DNA from: DAMCAP01 sp032059445
GTDB lineage: Bacteria; Bacillota; Clostridia; Oscillospirales; Ruminococcaceae
Direction of reading: 5' to 3'
Assembly (NCBI GenBank): GCA_032059445.1
Contig: DAMCAP010000023.1
Coordinates: forward strand, 1 to 40,885
DNA length: 40,885 nt
The notes under the pieces were generated by a model. That model saw only the letters and a program-made list of their open reading frames with translations, ran no database searches and was not told the origin of the DNA. Numbering within the stretch: the stretch's first letter is position 1; every line of letters starts with the position of its first letter. Shown piece after piece: positions 1 through 8,600 of this stretch. Both the position numbers and the translations under genes were made by a program.

Positions 1-499
1 GGATCATAAGCTTAATATTCTCATTTTGAGCAATGTCAAGATCTCCTACTTTAACGGAGCTCCCAACCTTAATGGTATCAAGGTCGATGATAATTTCTTG
101 TATAAAGTGACGGGGCAGCGCATTATAAGGGATTTCTTCTATATGTTGCTGTACTAAGTGCTGGTTCTTTTCTCTATTTGCGAGAATCACTTTGATCACA
201 CTATTTACTGCCTCATCGGCAACAATATGTTGGAATTCAATCTGCTCAATTTGCTGGGTAATAGATTGACGTGTAATCTCTTTAAAAAGAACATTATATT
301 TATGATCGTCAACTTCAACAGTAAGCGTGCTTCCTTTTGAGGACGTATTAAGTAAACGTTTAACATCCGTCAGCGGAATCTGGACATGGACTGACTCTTT
401 CAAATTGCGACCATAAATTGATGCTGGGATAATACCCTCCGACCTTAACTTCTTGGCGCTTCTACTTGTGTCTCTTGGTTTCGCTACTAAATTATACAT
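1..499 (-). CDS. rplY: 50S ribosomal protein bL25 / general stress protein Ctc, C-terminus beyond window
   Basis: The minus-strand frame opens with ATG at 499 and runs without a stop to the window edge (166 codons visible). It begins MYNLVAKPRDTSRSAKKLR and continues with GIIPASIYGR, the N-terminal signature of the bL25/Ctc/TL5 family, which binds 5S rRNA in the large ribosomal subunit. The stretch after residue 95 (EEIPYNALPRHFIQEI) is the start of the extra C-terminal domain found in the long Ctc/TL5 form, so this is not the short enterobacterial L25. The start is supported by a GGAGG-type site (cctcct at 505-510 on the plus strand) six bases upstream. It has its own promoter just upstream. 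The end of the gene is missing. Confidence 0.9.
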   Translation of the reverse strand, partial: MYNLVAKPRDTSRSAKKLRSEGIIPASIYGRNLKESVHVQIPLTDVKRLLNTSSKGSTLTVEVDDHKYNVLFKEITRQSITQQIEQIEFQHIVADEAVNSVIKVILANREKNQHLVQQHIEEIPYNALPRHFIQEIIIDLDTIKVGSSVKVGDLDIAQNENIKLMI

Positions 500-572
500 G
501 CTAGTTCCTCCTAACTTCTTGATTTTTAAATTTGGAATTTTTAAAAATCTAACTAAAATGTCTTACGTAATA

Positions 573-601
573 ATTGTAACACAACTTGACCATTAAAGCA
601 A
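573..601 (-). promoter_or_regulatory. Sigma-A type promoter of the bL25 gene
   Basis: Read on the minus strand: -35 TTGCTT (596-601), 17-bp spacer, -10 TACAAT (573-578) with an extended TG motif (TGTTACAAT). It lies about 75 bp before the start codon. Predicted by eye from the consensus. Confidence 0.55.
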
Positions 602-641
602 ATCTTAAACCGATATTATCAGGGTCTCTTTATGTCTAAAT

Positions 642-677
642 AAAAAGCCCTGCAACCTTAAAGTAGCAGGGCTTTTT
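642..677. terminator. Bidirectional intrinsic terminator hairpin
   Basis: A perfect 12-bp inverted repeat, AAAAAGCCCTGC (642-653) with GCAGGGCTTTTT (666-677), and a 12-nt loop. The A- and T-ends give a U-tract in either direction. No gene reads into it from the left. On the minus strand it follows the tRNA terminator by about 100 nt, so it may be a back-up terminator or the end of an unrecognised short transcript. Confidence 0.7.
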
Positions 678-777
678 AGGTATAGGTTGACTATTTCCTG
701 TTTCCTAGGCATCCCAAGATTTTGTGTGCTGATGATCAGGAAACTGCTTGAGAGCAAATTTACGAAAACAAAAAAAT

Positions 778-815
778 CAGGTTAAAAAAAGACAATGAAG
801 ACTTTTTTTAACCTG
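778..815 (-). terminator. Intrinsic terminator of the tRNA-Thr transcript
   Basis: A perfect 14-bp stem (CAGGTTAAAAAAAG at 778-791 with its complement at 802-815) and a 10-nt loop lie 7 nt beyond the tRNA 3' end. On the minus strand the stem is followed by GATTTTTTTG, a good U-tract. Confidence 0.8.
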
Positions 816-822
816 ATAATTC

Positions 823-898
823 TGGAGCTACTGACCCGATTCGAACGGGCGACCTGCTCATTACGAGTGAGCTGCTCTGCCAACTGAGCCACAGTAGC
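823..898 (-). tRNA. tRNA-Thr (anticodon CGU)
   Basis: The minus strand folds into a full cloverleaf of 76 nt. Acceptor arm GCTACTG pairs with CAGTAGC; D-stem is GCTC/GAGC; anticodon stem is GCTCA/TGAGC around loop CTCGTAA, giving anticodon CGT (codon ACG, threonine). The T-arm carries TTCGAAT. Discriminator base is U, and the CCA end is encoded (823-825). A terminator follows directly and an extended -10 promoter lies upstream, so it is probably transcribed alone. Confidence 0.97.
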
Positions 899-912
899 AA
901 GTAAAGTATGTA

Positions 913-943
913 TAGCCGCCGTAAATTACAGCGGCTTATTATA
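913..943 (-). promoter_or_regulatory. Extended -10 promoter and leader hairpin of tRNA-Thr
   Basis: TGTTATAAT on the minus strand gives a consensus -10 (938-943) with the TG extension; no good -35 is visible 17 bp upstream. Just after it a hairpin (AGCCGC to GCGGCT, about 913-936) falls in the pre-tRNA 5' leader. The hairpin lacks a U-tract, so it is a poor terminator for the MFS gene that ends at 992. Confidence 0.45.
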
Positions 944-991
944 ACATAGTCGATTGGCTATTTTACGAAATGTTGATATTTCAAATAAAGC

Positions 992-2137
992 TTATTGAGC
1001 AATCTTGATACTGCGCTTGATATAAACCCAGCTCAAGGCACACAGGGTACCAAACAGCAATGCAGCTACCAGAAACGTCGCATACATCCCTAGCTCTTTA
1101 AACAATACCCCTGTAAGAGCCGAGCCAATCATAGCTCCAGCATCGCTGACCGAAATATACTTCGACATCATGCTGCCACGGTTAATATCTTCAATTCCAT
1201 AGGAATAAAGAGCATCTATAGAGGTAATCAATATCGCCACCGCGATGCTATACCCTGTCCATATGGCGCCAAACAGCACGAGGGAATCTGCAAATATCAG
1301 TAAAAGCAAGCTTGCGGCACTGAGCAGCATCGAGAGCATCATTGCCTTAAAGCTACCGATAGAATCAATCATCCTACCAGCTCTGGGTATGATAAAAGCC
1401 ACAACCGCAATCGCAGCGATAAAAGTAAGCGCTACCTGCTCAAAACGGGGCTGAAACTTAGCGTTTAAATACATCACCAGCACCACATTGGCCATACAGT
1501 TGGCAATACAAGCAAAGAGATACACCCAAAGCACAGGCTTCTTATCTGATGGAAGCTTTATCTTGACCTGATCTGAATCGGTGCTCCTTTTGGTTTCAGG
1601 TACGTTTCTAACTGCGACTAAAATCGCAGCTACACCGGCTATAGCAAAGATTGCAAACATCCTGCTCCAACCGGCAATAAAACTCACCCCAGCAAAGCTG
1701 ATACCAGAAACAGCCATGCCATACAACCCACCTTTGCTTCGATAGCCAGTAAAGGCCCCGAAGTTTCTGCCAAAGTCGTCGCTGCTAATGTCGCCGATCA
1801 TAGAATAACAGGCGGTGATATACAGCGCCGCACCAAAAGCCTGGATCACTCTTGCAAGATATAGCATCGGTAAGGTTGCTGAAATAGAAAAAACAAAATA
1901 GCTAAGGGTATAAAACCCGCACGCAAGCAAAAAAGTGTTTCGCCTACCGACTCGATCGGTAAACCTGCCAGAGAATAGTCGTATCCCCAGCACCAGCATC
2001 GAAAACACCCAAAATAATCCTGTAGTTTCGATTGGATCAAAGCCCAGCTCAGCAGCATAAATCTGCAAGACCACGCCTAGCAAGGAGTGGGGCAAAGACA
2101 AGAGTATTACCGGCAGCTTTAAATTTAGTCGCTCCAT
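992..2137 (-). CDS. Major facilitator superfamily (MFS) transporter
   Basis: A 381-residue, very hydrophobic protein with about twelve predicted membrane segments, the length usual for MFS drug or metabolite exporters. The sequence GRFTDRVGRRNTFL (roughly residues 57-70) is the MFS loop 2-3 signature (GxLaDrxGrkxxl), and YITACYSMIGDIS follows in helix 4-5 position. The start chosen is the ATG at 2137 because AAGGGAG lies 6 bases upstream; an in-frame ATG 19 codons earlier has no ribosome site. It is the third gene after murE and the FemX-like gene (gap 90 bp), which hints at export linked to the cell envelope, but the substrate cannot be told from sequence. It ends in TAA. No strong terminator is visible before the tRNA promoter. 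Confidence 0.85.
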   Translation of the reverse strand: MERLNLKLPVILLSLPHSLLGVVLQIYAAELGFDPIETTGLFWVFSMLVLGIRLFSGRFTDRVGRRNTFLLACGFYTLSYFVFSISATLPMLYLARVIQAFGAALYITACYSMIGDISSDDFGRNFGAFTGYRSKGGLYGMAVSGISFAGVSFIAGWSRMFAIFAIAGVAAILVAVRNVPETKRSTDSDQVKIKLPSDKKPVLWVYLFACIANCMANVVLVMYLNAKFQPRFEQVALTFIAAIAVVAFIIPRAGRMIDSIGSFKAMMLSMLLSAASLLLLIFADSLVLFGAIWTGYSIAVAILITSIDALYSYGIEDINRGSMMSKYISVSDAGAMIGSALTGVLFKELGMYATFLVAALLFGTLCALSWVYIKRSIKIAQ

Positions 2138-2227
2138 CGCTGTCTCCCTTGTATAATCATTTTGTGATATACGCCATGTTACACAATAATACAATGCTAG
2201 GTGCTGTAATCAGATCAATAGAAGGCT

Positions 2228-3274
2228 TTATCGCTTGGTCAGCTTGCGTTTAAGCGCTCTCAATCGGGGCAACAGGTGCTCAAATGCATAATACAAAGGC
2301 TTGTTATACACCCAATCCAGCTCTCCGATAAGCTCGGTCACGCCATCTTCTCGGCAAAATCCCTCTTTAAATTTATAAAGTCCGTTTTCTTTGTTTAGCT
2401 CAAACACCCCACCGAAGTCGTAGATCTCGCAGCCTTTTTCAAGGCCCCAGTTGATCATCTCCCACTGCATCAGGTAGTTTGGCATCAAATTGCGCTTCTC
2501 GTTGGAGCTCGCTCCATAAATATACCACATTTTTTTTCCGTAGTAAAGAGCAATTGCAGCAGATAATGCCTCGCCTTCATGCTCGGCAATATACACTCTG
2601 AGGTGATCAGCATCGAAGCTATCGCGCATCACTTTAAAGTACTCGATACCGCGGCTATTGATCTTATCCCGTACCGCAGTGATCTCTGATAGCTTGTGAA
2701 AGATCTCAATATCGGCATCTGATCTAGAGTGACGCACCGACACCCCTTTCCGCCCTGCCAGACGAATATTGTAGCGGGTTTTTTCGCTAAATAGAGCCAA
2801 TAGCTCCTCAGCGTTTTTATCTTTGAGGCTCAGCATCATGTTAAATCGCGGCTGTATCAGCTGATCTTTGTGGTAAGAGCGGTTTTTGACTATAAAGCCC
2901 AGTGTGCTATAGCAATCCTCCAGCCCTTCGTCAAACAGCACTTCGGGATCCATCGTAAAGACGAAAGCACGATGCTTCTTGGCAACCTTATGGACCTCCT
3001 GCATCAGCTCTGTCACCAGCTTAGTATCCTTTATATCACATACAGGGCCTCTCGGGGCATAAAGCACCGACACCATGCCCTTTACCTTTTTAATCAGGAT
3101 GGTCATAGCGGCTGCAATCTCACCGCCCCGCTCCACATACACTGCCTCGTTGCCCCAGTCCCACTTCACCTTAGTCCACGCAAGATCTTGCGTGGCAGTG
3201 GCATAGGGAGAGGAGGCCACATATGCCTGATAGCGCTTTACTTCTGCTGGATTTGTTTGGTCTAAAATCGCCAT
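2228..3274 (-). CDS. FemX/FemAB-family peptidoglycan bridge aminoacyltransferase
   Basis: A 348-residue cytoplasmic protein of the FemABX family, which uses aminoacyl-tRNA to add the first cross-bridge residues to the side chain of lipid II. Two linked GNAT-like domains are expected; KTRYNIRLAGRKGV (about residues 165-178) is the typical family motif, and the C-terminal YDFGGVFELNKENGLYKFKEGF (central part) is the other strongly conserved block. There is no long coiled-coil insertion, as in FemX/MurM-like members rather than in seryl-tRNA synthetase-like FemA forms. The gene starts 5 bp after the murE stop, with AGGA inside the end of murE, so translation is probably coupled. Together with the Lys-type appearance of MurE it suggests a branched, interpeptide-bridged peptidoglycan. 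The amino acid added cannot be predicted here. Confidence 0.87.
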   Translation of the reverse strand: MAILDQTNPAEVKRYQAYVASSPYATATQDLAWTKVKWDWGNEAVYVERGGEIAAAMTILIKKVKGMVSVLYAPRGPVCDIKDTKLVTELMQEVHKVAKKHRAFVFTMDPEVLFDEGLEDCYSTLGFIVKNRSYHKDQLIQPRFNMMLSLKDKNAEELLALFSEKTRYNIRLAGRKGVSVRHSRSDADIEIFHKLSEITAVRDKINSRGIEYFKVMRDSFDADHLRVYIAEHEGEALSAAIALYYGKKMWYIYGASSNEKRNLMPNYLMQWEMINWGLEKGCEIYDFGGVFELNKENGLYKFKEGFCREDGVTELIGELDWVYNKPLYYAFEHLLPRLRALKRKLTKR

Positions 3275-3279
3275 GATTC

Positions 3280-4794
3280 CTATACTCCGTTATCTCTTAT
3301 TGCTACATACTGCTCTGCCAGCTTGTAATCAGATTCATAAGGTATATACTGACCCCTTATCTTTTGGTAAGGCTCCTCGCCTTTTGCCGCCAACAGGATC
3401 ACATCACCCGGCTGCGCTCCGAGGATCGCTTTTTGGACTGCTTCTTTCCTGTCTTCAATAAACTCACAGGGCACATGATATGGCTCAATAAAGCTATAGA
3501 TTTCATCGCAGATCTCTTTTACACTCTCAAACTGAGGGTCTTCGGTAGTCAGGTAGATATAATCCGCATTTTGCCCCGAGAGCGTGCCCACATCCCGCCG
3601 ACGCAGCACCCCTCTATCCCCCGCCGAGCCAAATACAGCCACCAGCCTACGACCGGGGTAATCTGCCTTGATCGACTCATAGATCTTTTCGAAGCTCAGC
3701 TTATTATGGGCATAGTCTACAATAACCGTAACATCCTTGCCATTAAAGATATTCATCCTTCCCTTAACGGCAGTGTGTTTGATCCCTTCGTAGATCGATG
3801 CATCATCGATGCCCATAGCTTTGGTCAGCGCGATGGCACCAACGGCGTTTTCTACATTAAAGCGCCCTGCCATCTGGGTGCAAAAGCTATGCCTGTAGCC
3901 CTCACTGACTACATCAAAGCTAAAGCCTCCTTGTGCTGGTACAATATTGACAGCATGATAATCGCACTTCGCGTCAAGACCGTAGGTTATCACCTTCTGG
4001 CAATACTGCTTTGCGACCTTTAGCACCACATCTGCATGATCCATGGTGCTATTGACCACCATGGTGCGACAGTTCTTTACAAACTCCAGCTTGCAGGCAA
4101 AGTAATCTTCAAAATCGCTGTGCTCGAGGGGCCCGATATGATCTTCCCCAATATTTAAAAACATACCGTAATCAAAGCTCATACCATACACCCGATCCAT
4201 CTTGTAAGCCTGAGAAGAAACCTCCATAGTCAGGTGGGTGATGCCGTTAGAAATCGCATCGTCAAAGAGCTTATGCAGGTCTAAGGATTCTGGTGTCGTC
4301 AGGTGTGCTTCTTCCACCTCCCCACCGGTATACATTTCTATGGTAGAGAGTATGCCCGTCTTTCGACCGATATAGCTGTTTAATATATTATGGATAAAGT
4401 AAGTGGTCGTGGTTTTGCCCTTAGTCCCGGTCAGCCCCACCAAAGTGAGCTGGCGGTAGCAGTGATTATAGAGCTCCAGTGCTACCACCGACATCGCCCT
4501 ACGCACATTGGTCACAAGGATATAAGGCAGCCCCGTAGGCGGCTCAAACAGACCCTCCTGCGCAATGTATGCAGCAGCACCTTTGGCAGCGGCTGCACTT
4601 AAATACTCCGGCTTAAATCCAAAGCCTTTGCAGATAAACAAGCTGCCTTCTCTGACCTGTCGAGAATCGTAGGTAACGTGTGAAGAAGTCATGTGATCAA
4701 AATCAATCTGTGGTGAAACCGCAGAAATCAATTGATGTGCTTCTAGCGCTTTAATAATCTGACCGAGGGTGAGACTATAAGTAAGTATAGGCAA
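3280..4794 (-). CDS. murE: UDP-MurNAc-tripeptide synthetase MurE, probably L-lysine type
   Basis: A 504-residue Mur ligase that adds the third amino acid to UDP-MurNAc-L-Ala-D-Glu in the cytoplasm. It has the N-terminal UDP-binding domain, the ATP loop GTKGKTT (residues 123-129), LTTPES, EVSSQAY (191-197), the probable carbamylated lysine in YFACKLEF (K235) and the C-terminal ligase domain. The meso-DAP enzymes carry DNPR in the diamino-acid pocket; here the site reads TTEDPQ (416-421). GTKGKTT, DHIGPLEH and this acidic pocket recall the L-lysine-adding MurE of Streptococcus pneumoniae (recalled, not aligned). The start is TTG at 4794: an in-frame TGA directly precedes it and GGAC lies about 10 bases upstream. 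It ends in TAG, 5 bp before the FemX-like gene. Confidence 0.92.
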   Translation of the reverse strand: MPILTYSLTLGQIIKALEAHQLISAVSPQIDFDHMTSSHVTYDSRQVREGSLFICKGFGFKPEYLSAAAAKGAAAYIAQEGLFEPPTGLPYILVTNVRRAMSVVALELYNHCYRQLTLVGLTGTKGKTTTTYFIHNILNSYIGRKTGILSTIEMYTGGEVEEAHLTTPESLDLHKLFDDAISNGITHLTMEVSSQAYKMDRVYGMSFDYGMFLNIGEDHIGPLEHSDFEDYFACKLEFVKNCRTMVVNSTMDHADVVLKVAKQYCQKVITYGLDAKCDYHAVNIVPAQGGFSFDVVSEGYRHSFCTQMAGRFNVENAVGAIALTKAMGIDDASIYEGIKHTAVKGRMNIFNGKDVTVIVDYAHNKLSFEKIYESIKADYPGRRLVAVFGSAGDRGVLRRRDVGTLSGQNADYIYLTTEDPQFESVKEICDEIYSFIEPYHVPCEFIEDRKEAVQKAILGAQPGDVILLAAKGEEPYQKIRGQYIPYESDYKLAEQYVAIRDNGV

Positions 4795-4901
4795 TCAATC
4801 ACGTCCTTTAATGTATTGAAAAGCATTGTATTGCTGTGTTTATTCTTGTGAAGCTACAAAATAGCATGCATTTCTTAAGATGTGTACCTCAATTTATCTT
4901 G

Positions 4902-4930
4902 ATTTTATCACACTAAACGAGAGAATACAA
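4902..4930 (-). promoter_or_regulatory. Promoter of the murE-femX-MFS operon
   Basis: Minus strand: -35 TTGTAT (4925-4930), 17-bp spacer, -10 TAAAAT (4902-4907), extended by TG (TGTGATAAAAT). It would give a 5' leader of about 100 nt before the TTG start of murE. Confidence 0.5.
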
Positions 4931-5167
4931 CTTTGATCAGCGTATCTTATCGTAGCAATTTCCATACCCTTAGAGAAAGAAGTTAGTAAAATCAACGTAT
5001 TCAATACTCTCTAACCGAAGGCTAAGCATCTGGATGGCTCAAGATGGATGAGAAATGCTGATCACTCTAAGCGGGTTTGGCATAACCAATCTGGTAAGCA
5101 ATGCATCTTCCGTAACGGTAAATAAAACACAGAATTTATTTAGTATGCCCAAGCCAGCATCAAATAA
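4931..5167. other. Intergenic stretch with no recognised feature
   Basis: Between the GNAT gene stop and the murE promoter I see no ORF with a ribosome site, no good terminator and no known RNA motif. Only short weak hairpins such as CCGTTACGG near 5115 are present. The GNAT transcript therefore has no obvious end here. Confidence 0.5.
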
Positions 5168-5599
5168 CTAGAGAAGCAAGCGCATGGATTGATGCGGACA
5201 GTGCTCATCGAGATAAACCTCTCCATAGGGCTCATAGCCCAGCTTGCTATAGAAGCCCTGCGCTTGGCATTGAGCCGAGAGCACCAGCTCCTTGGCACCG
5301 ATTGTCTTGAGGTGCTCATGGAGTGCCAGCATTGCCGCCTTGCCAAGGCCATACATACGTAGCTCTTTTGCCACCGCTACTCTGCCGATGGTGTATCTGT
5401 AGTCGGGATCACCTTCTTCTACAAAAGCTCTGGCAGTAGCAGCAGGCTCACCCTCTCGATAGATTACGAGATGGATTGCCCTCTGGTCAATCTCATCAAA
5501 CTCGTTGGAAAAGCCTTGCTCCTCTACAAAAATCCGCTCCCGCAGAGCGGCTGCGTCAGCAAAGTCCTCTTTGCCGACGCTAAATTTATATTCCAGCAT
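5168..5599 (-). CDS. GNAT-family N-acetyltransferase (ElaA/YjcF-like)
   Basis: A 143-residue single-domain protein. The N-terminal RERIFVEEQGFSNEFDEID, the central RVAVAKELRMYGLGKAAM (acetyl-CoA pyrophosphate loop, with the R-x-x-G-x-G/A pattern varied to RMYGLGKA) and the C-terminal AQCQAQGFYSKLGYEPYGEVY are characteristic of the small ElaA/YjcF group of acetyltransferases, whose substrates are mostly unknown. The ATG is preceded by AAAGGA at 8-9 bases. It starts 49 bp after polC, so it is likely the last gene of the ispG-polC operon. It ends in TAG. The association with polC looks positional rather than functional. Confidence 0.85.
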   Translation of the reverse strand: MLEYKFSVGKEDFADAAALRERIFVEEQGFSNEFDEIDQRAIHLVIYREGEPAATARAFVEEGDPDYRYTIGRVAVAKELRMYGLGKAAMLALHEHLKTIGAKELVLSAQCQAQGFYSKLGYEPYGEVYLDEHCPHQSMRLLL

Positions 5600-5648
5600 G
5601 TGTGATCCTTTCTGTCGCCTTTATTGGCGCTTGTGCGTATGTAGTGAT

Positions 5649-8600
5649 TTAAAATAAAGTCATCTGACTGCTCTGCTGCATATCACCAAAAGCACCAGCA
5701 GATTTCAGTGTTTCAATGACGGTTTTAGATACCTGTGCCTTCGCAGCAACATCGTCTATCGAGATAAATTTCTCTAATTGAGCAATTTCATAGAGATTAT
5801 TGGCAGCTGCATCTCCCACACCCTTGAGGCTGGAAAACGGCAGGCGGATCTTGCCGTCTTCACATTGATAGATCCTCGCGTGGGATTTGTAAAGGTCGAC
5901 AGGGAGGAACTCCAGCCCTCTCGCCAGCATCTCGTTGATAATGGTGAGCGTGCCCAGCTTTTCATCGTCTTTGGCAGTGCGCTCCTTGCCCATCGCTTGT
6001 AGTGCTGCAATACGTTTTTTGACCTCAGCCCTGCCCATCATAGCAGCTTCACTGTCAAAATCCCCGTTTCTCACCGTAAAATAAGCGGAGTAAAACGCCA
6101 AGGGATGATACACCTTAAACCAGCCCAGCCGCACCGCACCAATGACGTAGGCGGCGGCATGTGCCTTAGGGAACATATACTTAATCTTAAAGCAGCTGTC
6201 GATGTACCATTGGGGTACACCCTTTTCCTTCATGATAGCGACCATTTCTTCGGTGAGCTCTTTTTTGGCTTTGCCCTTACGGGTAATCTCTGTGATCTTA
6301 AAGGCAAGCCCCGGCTCCAGACCCTTATAGATCAGATACACCATGATATTGTCACGGGTACCGATTACTTCGGAGATGGTACAGGTGCCGTTTTTGATCA
6401 GATCCTGCGCATTGCCCAGCCACACGTCGGTGCCGTGTGAGAGCCCTGAAATCTGGAGTAGATCAGAGAAGCACTTGGGCTTTGTTTCCTCCAACATCTG
6501 CCTTACGAAGTTCGTGCCCATCTCGGGCAGCGCAAGAGTACCTGTGTTGCAGTCGATGTCGGCACCAGTGACTCCCAAGGCTTCGGGGGAAGAAAAGAGG
6601 CTGATTACTTTTTCGTCGCTGGTAGGCACGTCGGCGATTTTGATCCCCGTCAAATCCTCTAGGTACTTATACATGGTGGGCACATCATGACCCAGTATAT
6701 CAAGCTTCAGGATGGTGTCGTGGAGGGAATGGAAGTCAAGATGGGTGGTTACCATGCTGGAGTCGGTGTTGTCGGCTGGGAACTGCACTGGGGTGAAGTC
6801 ATAGACCTCGTAACCGCCGGGGATGACAACCATACCACCGGGGTGCTGCCCTGTAGTGCGCTTTACACCGGTACAGCCGATAGAGAGGCGGTTTTCCTCC
6901 GCCTTATGTACTACTTTCCCCCGCTCGCTTAAGTACTTCTTTACATAGCCATAGGCCGTTTTGTCAGCAACTGTAGCGATGGTACCCGCTTTAAAGACCT
7001 GCGTAGCACCAAAAAGCTCCTCGGTGTATTTATGAGCCCTTGCTTGATATTCTCCTGAAAAATTGAGGTCAATATCAGGGGCTTTATCGCCGTTAAAGCC
7101 TAGGAAGGTTTCAAAGGGTATGTCGTGACCATCACGATGCAGGGGCTTACCACAATTGGGGCAGTCCTTTGGTGGCATATCAAAGCCCGAACCAACACTA
7201 CCATCGGTAACAAACTCACTGAAGCGGCAAGCTGCGCATACATAATGAGGCGGGAGAGGGTTTACCTCCGAGATACCTGCCATAGTAGCTGCAAAGGAAG
7301 AGCCTACCGAGCCTCGGGATCCTACAAGATACCCATCGCTCTCTGATTTATAGACCAGCTTCTGAGCGGTGATATACATGACCGAGAAGCCGTGCTTAAT
7401 GATGGAGCTAAGCTCCCGCTCCAATCTGTCAGCCACAATCTGAGGCACAGGCTCGCCATAGGTAGCCTTAGCCCGTTCCCAGCAGATGCGACGCAGCTCA
7501 TCATCAGATCCTTCGATGACAGGGGTATATGTACCAAGAGGAATGGGGCGGACCTCCTCAATGCTGTCGGCGATCATATTGGGGTTGGTGACCACCAGCT
7601 CCATGGCTTTTTCTTCACCCAGGTAGGAGAATTCCTCCAGCATCTCGTCGGTGGTCTTAAGGTATAGCGGTGCTTGGTTATCGGCATCAGAGAAGCCCAT
7701 CCCTGCCATCAAAATCTGACGATAGATGCTGTCATCCTCGTTGACAAAATGGACGTCCCCCGTAGCTACTACTGGGATAGAAAGCTTATCGCCCAATCGG
7801 ACGATGGTTTTATTAAACTCTCTGAGATTCTCTTCAGATTTTACGATGCCCTTACGCACTAAGAAGTTGTTATTTTGGGTCGGCTGGATCTCAAGATAAT
7901 CATAGAAGGAGGCAATGTCACACAAGTCCTTCCACTGCTTACCCTCCAGCACCGCCTTAAATAGTTCTCCCGCCTCGCAGGCACTGCCCAAGATTAAGCC
8001 CTCTCGATGGGCCATCAGCTTGCTTTTGAGGATACGAGGAGTCTTGTAGAAATCCTCAATATGCCCGTAGGATACCAGCTTATAGAGATTTTTAAGCCCT
8101 GCTCTATTTTTGACCAGCAGGATAATATGATGGCTGGGCAGCTTTTTGTAGTCCGCCGCTCCAAGGCGGGCATTAATATCAGAGAAGTACTCGAGCGTGC
8201 CCTCTGCTTTGAGGTGTACCAGCATGTCCTGAAAGATCAGCCCCAAAGTCGCGGCATCATCCTTGGCGCGGTGGGCGTTAAACTCAGGAAGCTTTAAGGA
8301 AGTGGCGATGCTGCCCAGCTTATAGGAAGACAGCTGGGTGTAAACCGAGCGTGCCATCACCAACGAATCAATCACGCTAAAATCACAGGGCATTTTACAA
8401 CGGCGAGCTGCCTCACGGATAAAAGACATATCAAAGCCTGCATTGTGAGCAACCAAGATGGTATCGCTGCCGCCGCAAAACTCATAAAAAGCTCTGAGCG
8501 CTTCTTCCTCAAGGGGCGCGTCCTTTACCATATCGTCCGTGATGCCTGTAATCTCTACAATCTTTTGCGGAATGGTACATAGGGGGTTGACAAAGGTTGA

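Noticed and set aside
5015..5080. Short matches to the 3' part of 23S rRNA (AAGCATCT, CTCAAGATG) on the plus strand
   Set aside because: Only 8-9 base identities separated by unrelated sequence; chance is enough and no rRNA structure is formed.
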